A stretch of 14,409 nucleotides of DNA from Spirochaetota bacterium (GCA_029562045.1 JAKQWJ010000182.1:1-14409), one strand, 5' to 3'; positions 7,149-14,300 are shown, numbered from the stretch's first letter. Numbers and translations: made by a program. Notes: a model not told the origin generated them from the sequence alone.

Positions 7149-9143
7149 ATGAAACGGCGCCTCCTGGCCGCTTTTCTCCTGCCGGCCCTGCTTGCGGCTT
7201 CCCCGACCCCCGGAGCGGCCCAGTCCGCGCCGCCGGAAGACCCGGTCCGGCTCTACCGTCTCGGGGCGGAGTCGGCGGCCCGGGGGGATTATTACCGGGC
7301 GCTGGAGCATTTCCGCCGGGCCCTGGACCGGAACCCTGTCTATGCCGACGCCCTGCTGGCCTGCGGTGAGATCTACTTCCTGCTGGAGGAGTTCGACCAG
7401 GCGCTGCCGCTGGCGGACCGGGCGCTGGCCCTGTCTCCGGGGAACGCCGCCGCGGGGATCCTGCGGGGCCGCATCCTGGCGGGCCTGGGGGATTACCCCG
7501 CCGCCGAGGCGGCATTCCGGACGGCGCTGGAGCGGGAACCCCACAACGTGGAGGGCCGGCTGGCCAAGGCGGAGCTGGACATACTGCGGGGAAAAAACGC
7601 CGCCGCCGCGGCGGAAATCCTGGAGACCCTGAACGCCGCGCCCAACAACCGGCGGGCCCTCCTGTCGCTGGCGGTCCTGTATCAGAACACCGGAAACCCC
7701 GCGGAGGCCCGGCGCTACTTCGAGCTGGCCCTTCGGCACCACGGCGAGGTGGTGGAAACCCAGGTTCTGGCGGGGGAGTTTTACCTGCGGGAAGGCCGGC
7801 TCCGGGAGGCGCAGCGCTGCGCCGAAGCGGCCCTGTCCATCCAGGAAGACCACGAGGGAGCCCTGATCCTGCTGGGCTCGGTCCATCTCGCCCGGAAAGA
7901 TTATCAGGCGGTCTACGGTCTGATGGATCGGGTCCTGCGCCGAAACCGGCAGAACTCCTCCGCCTGGTACCTGAAGAGCATGTCCTCCCTCCGGCTGGGG
8001 CGTCCCGAGGAGACGATCCGGCTTCTGGGAAGCCTGCTGGCCCTGCGGCCGGAGGACGAGATCGCCCGGATCACTCTTGAAGACACCCTGCGGGAGCACT
8101 TCCCCATGGAAGATCCCCTGAGAAAAACGTACGCCGCCTATCATTTTCAGCGGGGAGACCGGTTCCAGGAGCGCAACCTCTTCTCCCGGGCCATGGAGGA
8201 GTACCGCCGGGGTCTTCAGGTCGATCCGTACTCCAAACCCGGCAGGATCGCCTTCTCGGACATCCTCTCCCGGCTCGGTTTCCGGGGCCGCTCCCTGAAC
8301 GCCCTCGCCTTTCTGCGCAACCAGAATCTTTCCGATCCGGAGGTGGAGGAGAAGATCGAGCTGGCCGAAAGCCTGCTGGAGGACCGGGTCTCCCGGACCT
8401 GGGGCATGGACGACAGTGTCCCTGCGAAAGGGGGCTTCGCCGTGTCGGTCTTCACCGATTCCGCCTCCGGAACCACCCTCCATCAGGACTCGGAGATCTA
8501 CCTGGCCCGCTATCTGGCGGACCTTCTGGTGGGCTCTCCCCGCTTCTCCCTGATAACGGACCCCCAGAAGGTGCAGCACTACGGCGCCGCCTTCCAGGAG
8601 TCCCGCCAGAGGGGAGGGGAGTACTTCATCATTCTGTCCTTCCAGGAAACCGAGCGGGAGTTCTCCGTCTCCGCGGACCTCTATCTGTCCCGTACCGGAG
8701 GCCGGATCGATTCCATCCGGATCCGCCGGGGCGGCAACGACCGCATCCAGGGCGCGCTGACCCGGCTGGCTGCTGACCTGGCGGAGAGGTTTCCGCCCCG
8801 GGGGAGGCTCCTGGGGAGGAACTTCGACAAAGGCCTGGCGAATCTGGGGAGAGTCGACGGGATAGCGGAGGGGGACCTGCTTCTCATTCTGCCGTCCCGG
8901 GAGGTCGCGCTGAAGCACGACGAGCTGCGTTTCACCTTCGATCCCCAGGAGGTCCTGGGAACGCTGCGGATCACTAAAATCGACGACACCATGTCCGAAG
9001 GGGTCATCGAAAGACGGGGCTTCTTCGACCGCATCAACCCTGGAGACGCGCTGATCCCCGGAAAGGCACCGGAACCGGAAAAAGAGAAGGCCGAAGACGG
9101 CGCGGCGCCGCCCCTCTACAAACGGATACTGCGGATACGCTAG
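7149..9143 (+). CDS. Exported TPR protein with a FlgT-like C-terminal region
   Basis: A 664-residue protein of unknown function. A signal peptide is clear (basic KRR, hydrophobic core, AAQ near residue 25, no lipobox cysteine). TPR repeats of 34 residues run from about 31 to 300 (for example RGDYYRALEHFRRALDRNP and LGDYPAAEAAFRTALEREP), with another at about 330-362. Residues 425-550 have mixed alpha/beta character and include a conserved-looking EYFIILSFQE strand. Residues 551-637 (KGLANLGRVDGIAEGDLLLI, then LGTLRITKIDDTMSEG, ending RINPGDALIP) resemble the SH3-like surface-binding domain at the end of FlgT. Confidence in that resemblance is moderate. The tail is charged and proline-rich. 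It starts 6 bases after the CBS gene, with only a weak ribosome site, so it is probably co-transcribed. In E. coli this position is occupied by lnt. Confidence 0.85.
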   Translation: MKRRLLAAFLLPALLAASPTPGAAQSAPPEDPVRLYRLGAESAARGDYYRALEHFRRALDRNPVYADALLACGEIYFLLEEFDQALPLADRALALSPGNAAAGILRGRILAGLGDYPAAEAAFRTALEREPHNVEGRLAKAELDILRGKNAAAAAEILETLNAAPNNRRALLSLAVLYQNTGNPAEARRYFELALRHHGEVVETQVLAGEFYLREGRLREAQRCAEAALSIQEDHEGALILLGSVHLARKDYQAVYGLMDRVLRRNRQNSSAWYLKSMSSLRLGRPEETIRLLGSLLALRPEDEIARITLEDTLREHFPMEDPLRKTYAAYHFQRGDRFQERNLFSRAMEEYRRGLQVDPYSKPGRIAFSDILSRLGFRGRSLNALAFLRNQNLSDPEVEEKIELAESLLEDRVSRTWGMDDSVPAKGGFAVSVFTDSASGTTLHQDSEIYLARYLADLLVGSPRFSLITDPQKVQHYGAAFQESRQRGGEYFIILSFQETEREFSVSADLYLSRTGGRIDSIRIRRGGNDRIQGALTRLAADLAERFPPRGRLLGRNFDKGLANLGRVDGIAEGDLLLILPSREVALKHDELRFTFDPQEVLGTLRITKIDDTMSEGVIERRGFFDRINPGDALIPGKAPEPEKEKAEDGAAPPLYKRILRIR

Positions 9144-9210
9144 GACACAGGCGGACGCCGCGGCGGCGGGCCGGGATTTCCGGGGCGCCGGGACCTCGGG
9201 CGCGCCCCCC

Positions 9211-9245
9211 GGCGGCATGGCGATCGGCGGCATGGCGATCGGCGG
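9211..9245 (+). repeat. 15 bp tandem repeat, 2.3 copies
   Basis: GGCGGCATGGCGATC is repeated exactly at 9211-9225 and 9226-9240, with GGCGG of a third copy at 9241-9245. It lies upstream of the promoter of the enolase-superfamily gene. In one frame it forms a 27-codon reading frame, 9217-9300, without a ribosome site, which I do not call as a gene. Its role is unknown. Confidence 0.85.
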
Positions 9246-9296
9246 AAGTGCGGCCTCCGTTCCGGCTTCTCCGATGGGGGATTCCCTGCCGGACCC

Positions 9297-9324
9297 TTGA
9301 CTAACGGACAATCCGTGATACCAT
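9297..9324 (+). promoter_or_regulatory. Extended -10 sigma-70 promoter for the metabolic cassette
   Basis: TTGACT (9297-9302) is separated by 16 bases from TACCAT (9319-9324), preceded by the extended -10 TG at 9316-9317. Transcription would begin near 9331, which is exactly the predicted ATG, so the transcript would be leaderless or the protein would start at ATG 9364. The dyad ACGGA-CAA-TCCGT (9304-9316) lies between the two boxes and CCATG-ACGG-CATGG (9321-9334) overlaps the -10 and the start site. Both could be operator half-sites. Confidence 0.5.
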
Positions 9325-9330
9325 GACGGC

Positions 9331-10725
9331 ATGGCATCGGGTAGAGACATCCGTGTTCGGGACATGTCCCTGTATTTCATCCCCGTGGAAACCCGCATCC
9401 CCCTGAAGTTCGGCCCCGAGACCACCACCCATGCGGTCTGCGCCCGGGTCCGGGTCCGGGTGGAGGGGCGGGACGGGAAGACCGCCGAGGGCTGGGGGGA
9501 GACCCCCCTGAGCGTGGCCTGGGTCTGGCCCTCCCGGCTCTCCTATCAGGTCCGGCTCGCGGCCCTGGAGGATTTCACCCGGCGGCTCCTGAGCCTCTGG
9601 CGGGATTTTCCGGAATCCGGCCACCCCATGGAACTGGGGCATCTCTTCGCCACCCAGGCGCTTCCCGGGGCCATCGAGCAGTTCAATCGCCGCCGCCCCG
9701 GTCAGGACCCGCTCCCGCACCTGGCGGGGCTGGTCTGCTGCTCCCCCTTCGATCTGGCCCTCCACGACGCCTACGGCCGGATCCACGGGGTCCGCACCTA
9801 CGCCACCTACAGCCGGGAGTTCATGAATCACGACCTCTCCTGGTACTACACCCCCGAATACCGTTCCCTCTTCCACGGGAAATACCCGGAGGACTTCTTC
9901 GTCCTTCCGGCCCCGGAGAGCCTGCGGGCCTGGCATCTGGTGGGGGGAAAGGACCTCCTGGACCCGTCGGAACTCACCGGAGAGGAGCCCGACGACGGCT
10001 ACCCGGTGCTGCTGCGGGACTGGATCGTCCGGGACGGGCTGAAGTGCCTGAAGGTCAAACTCACCGGGGACGATCCGGAATGGGACTACCGGCGGCTGCT
10101 CCAGGTGGGGCGGATGGCCCTGGAGACGGGGGTGGACTGGCTCTCCGCGGACTTCAACTGCACCGTCCGGGACCCGGAATACGTCAATCAGATCCTGGAC
10201 CGGCTCCTGGTGAACCATCCCCGGATCTACGCCCCCATCCTGTACATCGAACAGCCCTTCCCCTACGACCTGGAAACGAACCGGATCGACGCCCGCTCGG
10301 TCAGCGCCCGGAAGCCCCTGTTCATGGACGAAAGCGCCCACGACTGGCGCTTCCTGGCCCTGGGCAGGACCCTGGGCTGGACCGGGGTGGCCCTGAAGAC
10401 CTGCAAGACCCAGACCGGCGCCCTCCTGAGCCTCTGCTGGGCCCGGGCCCACGGCATGACCCTGATGGTCCAGGACCTCACCAACCCCATGCTGGCCCAG
10501 ATTTCCCACATCGAGCTGGCCGCCCACGCCGGGACCATCATGGGGGTGGAGACCAACTCCATGCAGTTCTACCCCGAGGCATCCCGCCCCGAGGCGGAGG
10601 TTCATCCCGGCCTGTACCGGCGGAGGGAGGGCTGCGTCCATCGGGGCAGCCTGGGGCCCACCGGCTTCGGCTACCGGGTGGAGGAAATCCTGCGGCGGCT
10701 TCCGGAACCGGAAGAGGGGTTGTAA
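9331..10725 (+). CDS. Enolase-superfamily enzyme (mandelate racemase/muconate lactonising family), unknown substrate
   Basis: A 464-residue enolase-superfamily protein, longer than the usual 350-400. Members abstract a proton next to a carboxylate with Mg bound in a TIM barrel. Visible candidate residues are the KxK motif K241/K243 at the end of strand 2, metal ligands D274 (SADFN), E307 (YIEQPFP) and D333 (MDES), and K356 in ALKTCKTQTG. K356 is where muconate-lactonising, OSBS and dipeptide epimerase types carry their second base. The N-terminal cap contains EGWGETPLSVAWVWPS. About 75 residues (158-232), rich in aromatics and acids, are inserted before strand 2. The start at ATG 9331 keeps an N-terminal beta strand (IRVRDMSLYF) expected in the family. 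ATG 9364 is the alternative, and neither has a good ribosome site. It ends 4 bases before the first permease. Superfamily assignment is sure, but the reaction is not known. Confidence 0.9.
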   Translation: MASGRDIRVRDMSLYFIPVETRIPLKFGPETTTHAVCARVRVRVEGRDGKTAEGWGETPLSVAWVWPSRLSYQVRLAALEDFTRRLLSLWRDFPESGHPMELGHLFATQALPGAIEQFNRRRPGQDPLPHLAGLVCCSPFDLALHDAYGRIHGVRTYATYSREFMNHDLSWYYTPEYRSLFHGKYPEDFFVLPAPESLRAWHLVGGKDLLDPSELTGEEPDDGYPVLLRDWIVRDGLKCLKVKLTGDDPEWDYRRLLQVGRMALETGVDWLSADFNCTVRDPEYVNQILDRLLVNHPRIYAPILYIEQPFPYDLETNRIDARSVSARKPLFMDESAHDWRFLALGRTLGWTGVALKTCKTQTGALLSLCWARAHGMTLMVQDLTNPMLAQISHIELAAHAGTIMGVETNSMQFYPEASRPEAEVHPGLYRRREGCVHRGSLGPTGFGYRVEEILRRLPEPEEGL

Positions 10726-10729
10726 CGGC

Positions 10730-11521
10730 ATGCGGCGGGGACTGGGAACGGTGAAAAGTCTCGGGATGCGGGTTCTGCCCTTCCTGCTGTTTCTGCTGGT
10801 CTGGCAGGGGCTGGTGACGATCTTCCAGATCAAGGTCTTCATCCTCCCGTCGCCGGTACGGACCTTCTCCCACCTTCTGGTGCCGGAGATGGCGGCCAAG
10901 TACCGATGGCCCATCCACATCCGGGCCACCTTCATCGAGATATCCCTGAGTTTCCTGGTGACCGCCGCAGCGGGGATCCTCATCGCCATCCTGATAAGCT
11001 GGTCCGAGCTGCTGAAAACCCTGATCACCCCGATCATCGTGTTCTTCAACTCTCTGCCCAAGATCGCCCTGGCCCCCCTCTTCCTGCTCTGGTTCGGCTA
11101 CGGCCTGGTTCCCAACATCCTCATCGCCGTGCTGGTGGCCTTCTTTCCCGTGGTGATCAACACCTCCACGGGTCTGGAGGCGGTGGACGAGGACCTGCTG
11201 GACCTGGTGCGTTACCTTCACGCCTCGAAGCTGCAGCTTTACCTGAAGATACGGATCCCCAATTCCCTGCCCTACATCTTTTCGGGTTTCAAGATCAGCG
11301 CCACCCTCTGCGTGGTGGGGGCCATCGTCGGGGAGTTCATCGCCTCCGACAAGGGGCTGGGATACCTCCTGAAGGACGCCCAGGCCTTCATCGACACGCC
11401 CACCATGTTCGCCTGCCTGGTCCTCATCTCCATCATGGGTCTCCTCTTCTTCGCGGCCATAGCCGGCCTGCAGCGGCTGGTCATGCCCTGGGACGGGGCG
11501 GAAAACGGGGGGCGGGAATGA
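10730..11521 (+). CDS. ABC transporter permease 1 (SsuC/TauC/ThiX type)
   Basis: Inner-membrane subunit of an importer, 263 residues, of the BPD_transp_1 family. Hydrophobic segments lie at about 14-32, 66-90, 99-121, 127-148, 190-207 and 228-248, giving about six membrane spans. The cytoplasmic coupling (EAA) loop reads EAVDEDLLDLVRYLHASK and continues to KIRIPNSLP, at about 150-181. The glycine usual before AS is His164 here. The ribosome site GAAGAGGGG (10711-10719) is about 10 bases before ATG. The stop overlaps the start of the second permease (ATGA). The family moves sulfonates, taurine, nitrate, pyrimidine precursors and aromatic acids. The substrate is set by the binding protein and cannot be read here. 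Confidence 0.93.
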   Translation: MRRGLGTVKSLGMRVLPFLLFLLVWQGLVTIFQIKVFILPSPVRTFSHLLVPEMAAKYRWPIHIRATFIEISLSFLVTAAAGILIAILISWSELLKTLITPIIVFFNSLPKIALAPLFLLWFGYGLVPNILIAVLVAFFPVVINTSTGLEAVDEDLLDLVRYLHASKLQLYLKIRIPNSLPYIFSGFKISATLCVVGAIVGEFIASDKGLGYLLKDAQAFIDTPTMFACLVLISIMGLLFFAAIAGLQRLVMPWDGAENGGRE

Positions 11522-12333
11522 AGGGGCGCGGCGTTCGGTCTCTCCTGGCGGATTTCTCCCGGGGGGTCAGAAACAATTACCGGTCGGCTCTGGTGGTTCT
11601 GGGCTTTTTTCTTATCTGGGAGGCTTCGGTGGCCGTCTTTTCCGTTCCGGAGTTCATCCTTCCGTCCCCCACCAGCGCCCTGGCCCATCTCTTTCTGCCC
11701 CAGCCCGATGCCAACTACAACTGGCCCCTCCATATCCGCACCACCGTCATGGAGTTCGTCCTCAGTTTCGCCGTCACCGCCGTGGTGGGCATTCTGATGG
11801 CCCTCTTTCTGTCCTGGTCCCGCCTGGTTCGGGAACTGGCGCTGCCCCTTTTCATCTTCGTCAACAGCCTGCCCATCATCGCCATCGCCCCCATCATCCT
11901 TTTATGGATGGGCTACGGCCTGAAAACCAATGTCCTCATCGCCTTCCTGGTGGGCTTCTTTCCGGTGGTGATCAACACCACCGTGGGTCTGGCGGCGGTG
12001 GAGGAGGATCTGCTGGATCTGGTGAAGTACCTGGATGCGAGCAAGTTGCAGATTTACCTGAAGATCCGGATCCCCAACTCGCTGCCTTACATTTTTTCCG
12101 GGCTCAAGATCTGCTCCACCATGAGCGTGGTGGGGGCCATCGTCGGAGAGTTCATCGCCTCCGACCGGGGTCTGGGCTATATCATCATCAATTCCCAGTA
12201 CACCATGGACACGCCGCCCATCTTCTCCGCCCTCATCGTCGTGTCCGTGGCGGGGGCTCTTCTCTACGGGGTCGTATCGTTGTGCGAGAGGCTTCTCATG
12301 CCCTGGAGGCAGGCGCAAACGACGAACAGATAA
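11518..12333 (+). CDS. ABC transporter permease 2, paralogue of the preceding gene
   Basis: 271 residues from ATG 11518, chosen because it overlaps the previous stop (ATGA), follows a G-rich ribosome site, and gives an N-terminus matching permease 1. The open frame extends further upstream, but that part is the shadow of permease 1. It shares the whole architecture with permease 1 and long near-identical stretches, such as KIRIPNSLPYIFSG and VVGAIVGEFIASD. Membrane segments fall at similar positions, shifted by about 10 residues. The EAA loop has Asp173 (YLDASK) at the position normally glycine. Two different permeases next to one ATPase suggest a heterodimeric membrane pore, where SsuC/TauC systems normally use a homodimer. 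Confidence 0.93.
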   Translation: MKGRGVRSLLADFSRGVRNNYRSALVVLGFFLIWEASVAVFSVPEFILPSPTSALAHLFLPQPDANYNWPLHIRTTVMEFVLSFAVTAVVGILMALFLSWSRLVRELALPLFIFVNSLPIIAIAPIILLWMGYGLKTNVLIAFLVGFFPVVINTTVGLAAVEEDLLDLVKYLDASKLQIYLKIRIPNSLPYIFSGLKICSTMSVVGAIVGEFIASDRGLGYIIINSQYTMDTPPIFSALIVVSVAGALLYGVVSLCERLLMPWRQAQTTNR

Positions 12334-12344
12334 ACGGATGAAAC

Positions 12345-12350
12345 GGGAGG
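12345..12350 (+). promoter_or_regulatory. Ribosome binding site setting the binding-protein start
   Basis: GGGAGG lies 5 bases before ATG 12356. The upstream in-frame ATG at 12338 would place this site inside the coding region and add six charged residues before the signal peptide, so 12356 is preferred. Confidence 0.75.
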
Positions 12351-12355
12351 AAACA

Positions 12356-13396
12356 ATGAACAAGATCGGCAAAGCACTCATGGTTCTTCTTGCCCTGGGC
12401 CTGGCGCTTTCGGCCTGGGCGGGCGGGGCGAAGGAGGAGGCGGCCCCTGCCGCGGCGACGGCCAAGCCCCTGGAGAAGGTCACCTTCCTGCTGAACTGGA
12501 AGATCACCGGCGACCACTCCCCCTACTACGTGGCCCTGAAAAAGGGCTGGTACAAGGAGGAGGGGCTGGACGTGGATGTCCTGCTGGGCCAGGGCTCGGG
12601 GTACTCCGTCCAGGTGGTGGACACCGGCAAGGCGGACATCGCCATCTCCGACGCCCCTGTCCCCATCACGAACCGGGCCCAGGGCGCCAAGGTCAAGATC
12701 ATCGGCATCATCTTCGACAAGCACCCCAACTGCATGTTTTTCTGGAAGGACTCGGGGATAACCAAACCCCAGGACGTGGCGGGCAAGACCGTGGCGGTCC
12801 CCGCCACCGACGGCCACAAGGTCATGTGGCCCGCCTTCGCCAAACAGATCGGCGTGGACGCCGACAGCGTCAAGTTCGTCAACATCGAACCGGCGGCCAA
12901 GGTGTCGGCCCTGGCCTCGAAGAAGGCCGACGCGGTATTCGAGCTCTACACCGGCAAGCCTTTCATGGAAAAGGCCATCCCCCCGGACAAACTGGGCTAT
13001 ATCGTCTGGTCCGACTACGGCTTCAACGCCTACGCCCACTCCTACATCGCCAGCGACGCCACGGTGAAGAATAAAGGAGACATGCTGAGAAAATTCCTCA
13101 AGGCCACCTATCGGGCCTGGGATTACACCCTGAAAAACCCGAAGGAGGCCATCGACATCCTGGCGGAGTATCACCCCATCAACAAGGACGACTATGTGGC
13201 CAACCTGACGGTGGTGATGGACTTTTTCAAGACCGAACGGTACAGGAACAACGGCATCGGTTACATCGACCCGGGCCGGATGCGGGAGACCGTCGAGCTG
13301 GTGGCCAAGTACATGAACGTGAAGATGGACTTCCCGCCGGAGGATGTCTACGACGCGAGTTTCCTGCCCAGCCCGCCGTACAAGTACAACTTCTGA
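12356..13396 (+). CDS. Periplasmic substrate-binding protein (NMT1/THI5-like, SsuA/TauA type)
   Basis: Binding component of the importer, 346 residues from ATG 12356. The signal peptide is clear (MNKIGKALMVLLALGLALS) with AWA at 20-22 before GGAKEE. There is no lipobox cysteine, so a soluble periplasmic form cut by signal peptidase I is expected. The mature N-terminus carries the family pattern: LNWKITGDHSPYYVALKKGW (46-65), then KEEGLDVDV, GYSVQVVDTGKADIAISDA, and later a second lobe with DVAGKTVAVPATDGHK and KADAVFELYTGK. The D-H-S-P-YY region corresponds to the pocket-lining start of NMT1/THI5-type binders. NMT1-like proteins bind pyrimidine, sulfonate or aromatic ligands, and I cannot choose between these. 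It is followed by a strong hairpin before the ATPase gene. Confidence 0.92.
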   Translation: MNKIGKALMVLLALGLALSAWAGGAKEEAAPAAATAKPLEKVTFLLNWKITGDHSPYYVALKKGWYKEEGLDVDVLLGQGSGYSVQVVDTGKADIAISDAPVPITNRAQGAKVKIIGIIFDKHPNCMFFWKDSGITKPQDVAGKTVAVPATDGHKVMWPAFAKQIGVDADSVKFVNIEPAAKVSALASKKADAVFELYTGKPFMEKAIPPDKLGYIVWSDYGFNAYAHSYIASDATVKNKGDMLRKFLKATYRAWDYTLKNPKEAIDILAEYHPINKDDYVANLTVVMDFFKTERYRNNGIGYIDPGRMRETVELVAKYMNVKMDFPPEDVYDASFLPSPPYKYNF

Positions 13397-13404
13397 TTTT
13401 CCAC

Positions 13405-13434
13405 CCCGGGAGGCGGGGCGGCCCGCCTCCCGGG
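13405..13434 (+). terminator. Strong GC hairpin between binding-protein and ATPase genes (attenuator or mRNA stabiliser)
   Basis: CCCGGGAGGCGGG (13405-13417) and its exact complement (13422-13434) form a perfect 13 bp stem with a GCGG tetraloop, starting 9 bases after the binding-protein stop. No T run follows, so it is not a classical intrinsic terminator. In many ABC importer operons such a hairpin after the binding-protein gene protects the upstream mRNA or lowers downstream expression, giving more binding protein than ATPase. That role is inferred here. A further GC-rich imperfect dyad follows at about 13441-13462. Confidence 0.65.
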
Positions 13435-13508
13435 ATCCCCGGGCCCCGCGATGGCGCGGCCCGGACCGCGCCCGGGCCCGAGACAGGACCGGAGAGAAAG
13501 GAACATCC

Positions 13509-14273
13509 GTGAACGATCGAAAACCGCTTCTGAGCGTCAAGGAACTGAAGAAAACATACAAGACCCGGGACGGGGAGCTGGAGGCGCTGGGGAGCGTGAG
13601 TTTCGACATCTTTCCCCGGGAATTCGTTTCCATCGTCGGCCCCTCGGGCTGCGGGAAGACGACCCTCCTGAAAGTGATCGCAGGACTCCTGTCCAAGAGC
13701 GGGGGGGATTTTTTCGTCGACAAGGACCAGTTCGACCCTTCCCGGGAGGTGGGTTTCGTCTTCCAGAAATCCCTTCTCCTCCATTGGAGGAAGGTTCTGG
13801 ACAACGTCCTCCTTCCCATCGAAATTCTCCGTCTGGACAGGAACAGGTACCGCGACCGGGCGCGGGAGCTTCTGAGGCTGGTGGGGCTTGAGGGTTTCGA
13901 GAACAATTACCCCAACGAACTCTCCGGGGGGATGCAGCAGCGGGTCTCCATCGCCCGGGCCCTGATCCACGACCCCAAGCTTGTGCTGATGGACGAGCCC
14001 TTCGGCGCCCTGGACGCCATCACCCGGGAGAGGATGAACCTGGAGCTTCTGCGGATCTGGACCGAATCCAGGAAGACCATCCTTTTCGTCACCCACGGCA
14101 TCAACGAGGCGGTATTCCTGTCGGACCGGATCATCGTGCTGTCCGCCCGGCCTTCCCGGATGGTCAGGACCCTGGACATCGGCCTTCCCCGGCCCCGGGT
14201 GCAGGAGGTGAGGATCTCGCCGGACTTCGGAAAATATGCCTTCGAAATATATCAGAGCCTCGAGCTGACCTGA
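13509..14273 (+). CDS. ABC transporter ATPase (SsuB/TauB/ThiZ type)
   Basis: Cytoplasmic ATPase that powers the importer, 254 residues from GTG 13509. This start follows an AAGGAA-type ribosome site at about 13498-13503 and gives the usual N-terminus (LLSVKELKKTY). The longer frame upstream runs through the hairpin region and is rejected. Motifs are complete: Walker A GPSGCGKT (44-51), Q-loop Q86 in VGFVFQKS, signature LSGGMQQRVSIARAL (138-152), Walker B LVLMDEPF (158-165), D-loop GALD, and switch His196 (FVTHG). The segment HWRKVLDNVLLPIE after the Q-loop is typical of the nitrate/sulfonate/taurine subfamily. With only one ATPase gene in view, it probably serves both permeases as a homodimer. 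Confidence 0.95.
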   Translation: MNDRKPLLSVKELKKTYKTRDGELEALGSVSFDIFPREFVSIVGPSGCGKTTLLKVIAGLLSKSGGDFFVDKDQFDPSREVGFVFQKSLLLHWRKVLDNVLLPIEILRLDRNRYRDRARELLRLVGLEGFENNYPNELSGGMQQRVSIARALIHDPKLVLMDEPFGALDAITRERMNLELLRIWTESRKTILFVTHGINEAVFLSDRIIVLSARPSRMVRTLDIGLPRPRVQEVRISPDFGKYAFEIYQSLELT

Positions 14274-14300
14274 ACGGGGCCGCAGGGAGTGAATGCAGAC

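Larger units (their letters stand above)
9144..9330. other. Spacer between the TPR gene and the enolase-superfamily gene
   Basis: About 187 bases. The first half is very GC-rich with no clear terminator. The middle holds a 15 bp tandem repeat. A loose 6 bp inverted repeat (TCCGGC 9261-9266 with GCCGGA 9288-9293) precedes a good promoter at the 3' end. The region appears to separate the housekeeping operon from the metabolic cassette. Confidence 0.7.

Noticed and set aside
9261..9293. 6 bp inverted repeat (TCCGGC/GCCGGA) as a terminator for the TPR gene
   Set aside because: The loop is 21 bases and no T run follows, so the evidence is too weak to call a terminator.
9217..9300. 27-codon reading frame made largely of the 15 bp repeat
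   Set aside because: No ribosome site, repeat-derived composition, and it runs into the promoter, so it is not supported as a gene.
6231..9428. 1065-codon antisense reading frame opposite ybeY, the CBS gene and the TPR gene
   Set aside because: Same cause: it spans three genes and a spacer, has no start context or domain, and is rich in the residues produced by reverse-reading GC-biased codons.
9301..11061. 586-codon antisense frame opposite the enolase-family gene
   Set aside because: The sense gene has the full set of superfamily catalytic residues; the antisense product has no motif.
10906..11517. Upstream extension of the second permease frame
   Set aside because: This part is permease 1 read in the wrong frame. 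The ATG at 11518 with the ATGA overlap gives the normal family N-terminus.
13441..13480. Further GC-rich dyads after the 13 bp hairpin
   Set aside because: Pairing is imperfect with bulges. In this composition such matches arise easily, so no separate feature is called.
13344..13508. Upstream extension of the ATPase frame
   Set aside because: It overlaps the binding-protein end and passes through the GC hairpin. GTG 13509 has a ribosome site and gives the normal N-terminus.
12296..13906. 536-codon antisense frame opposite the binding-protein and ATPase genes
   Set aside because: It overlaps two genes with intact family motifs and crosses the hairpin spacer, so it is a compositional shadow.
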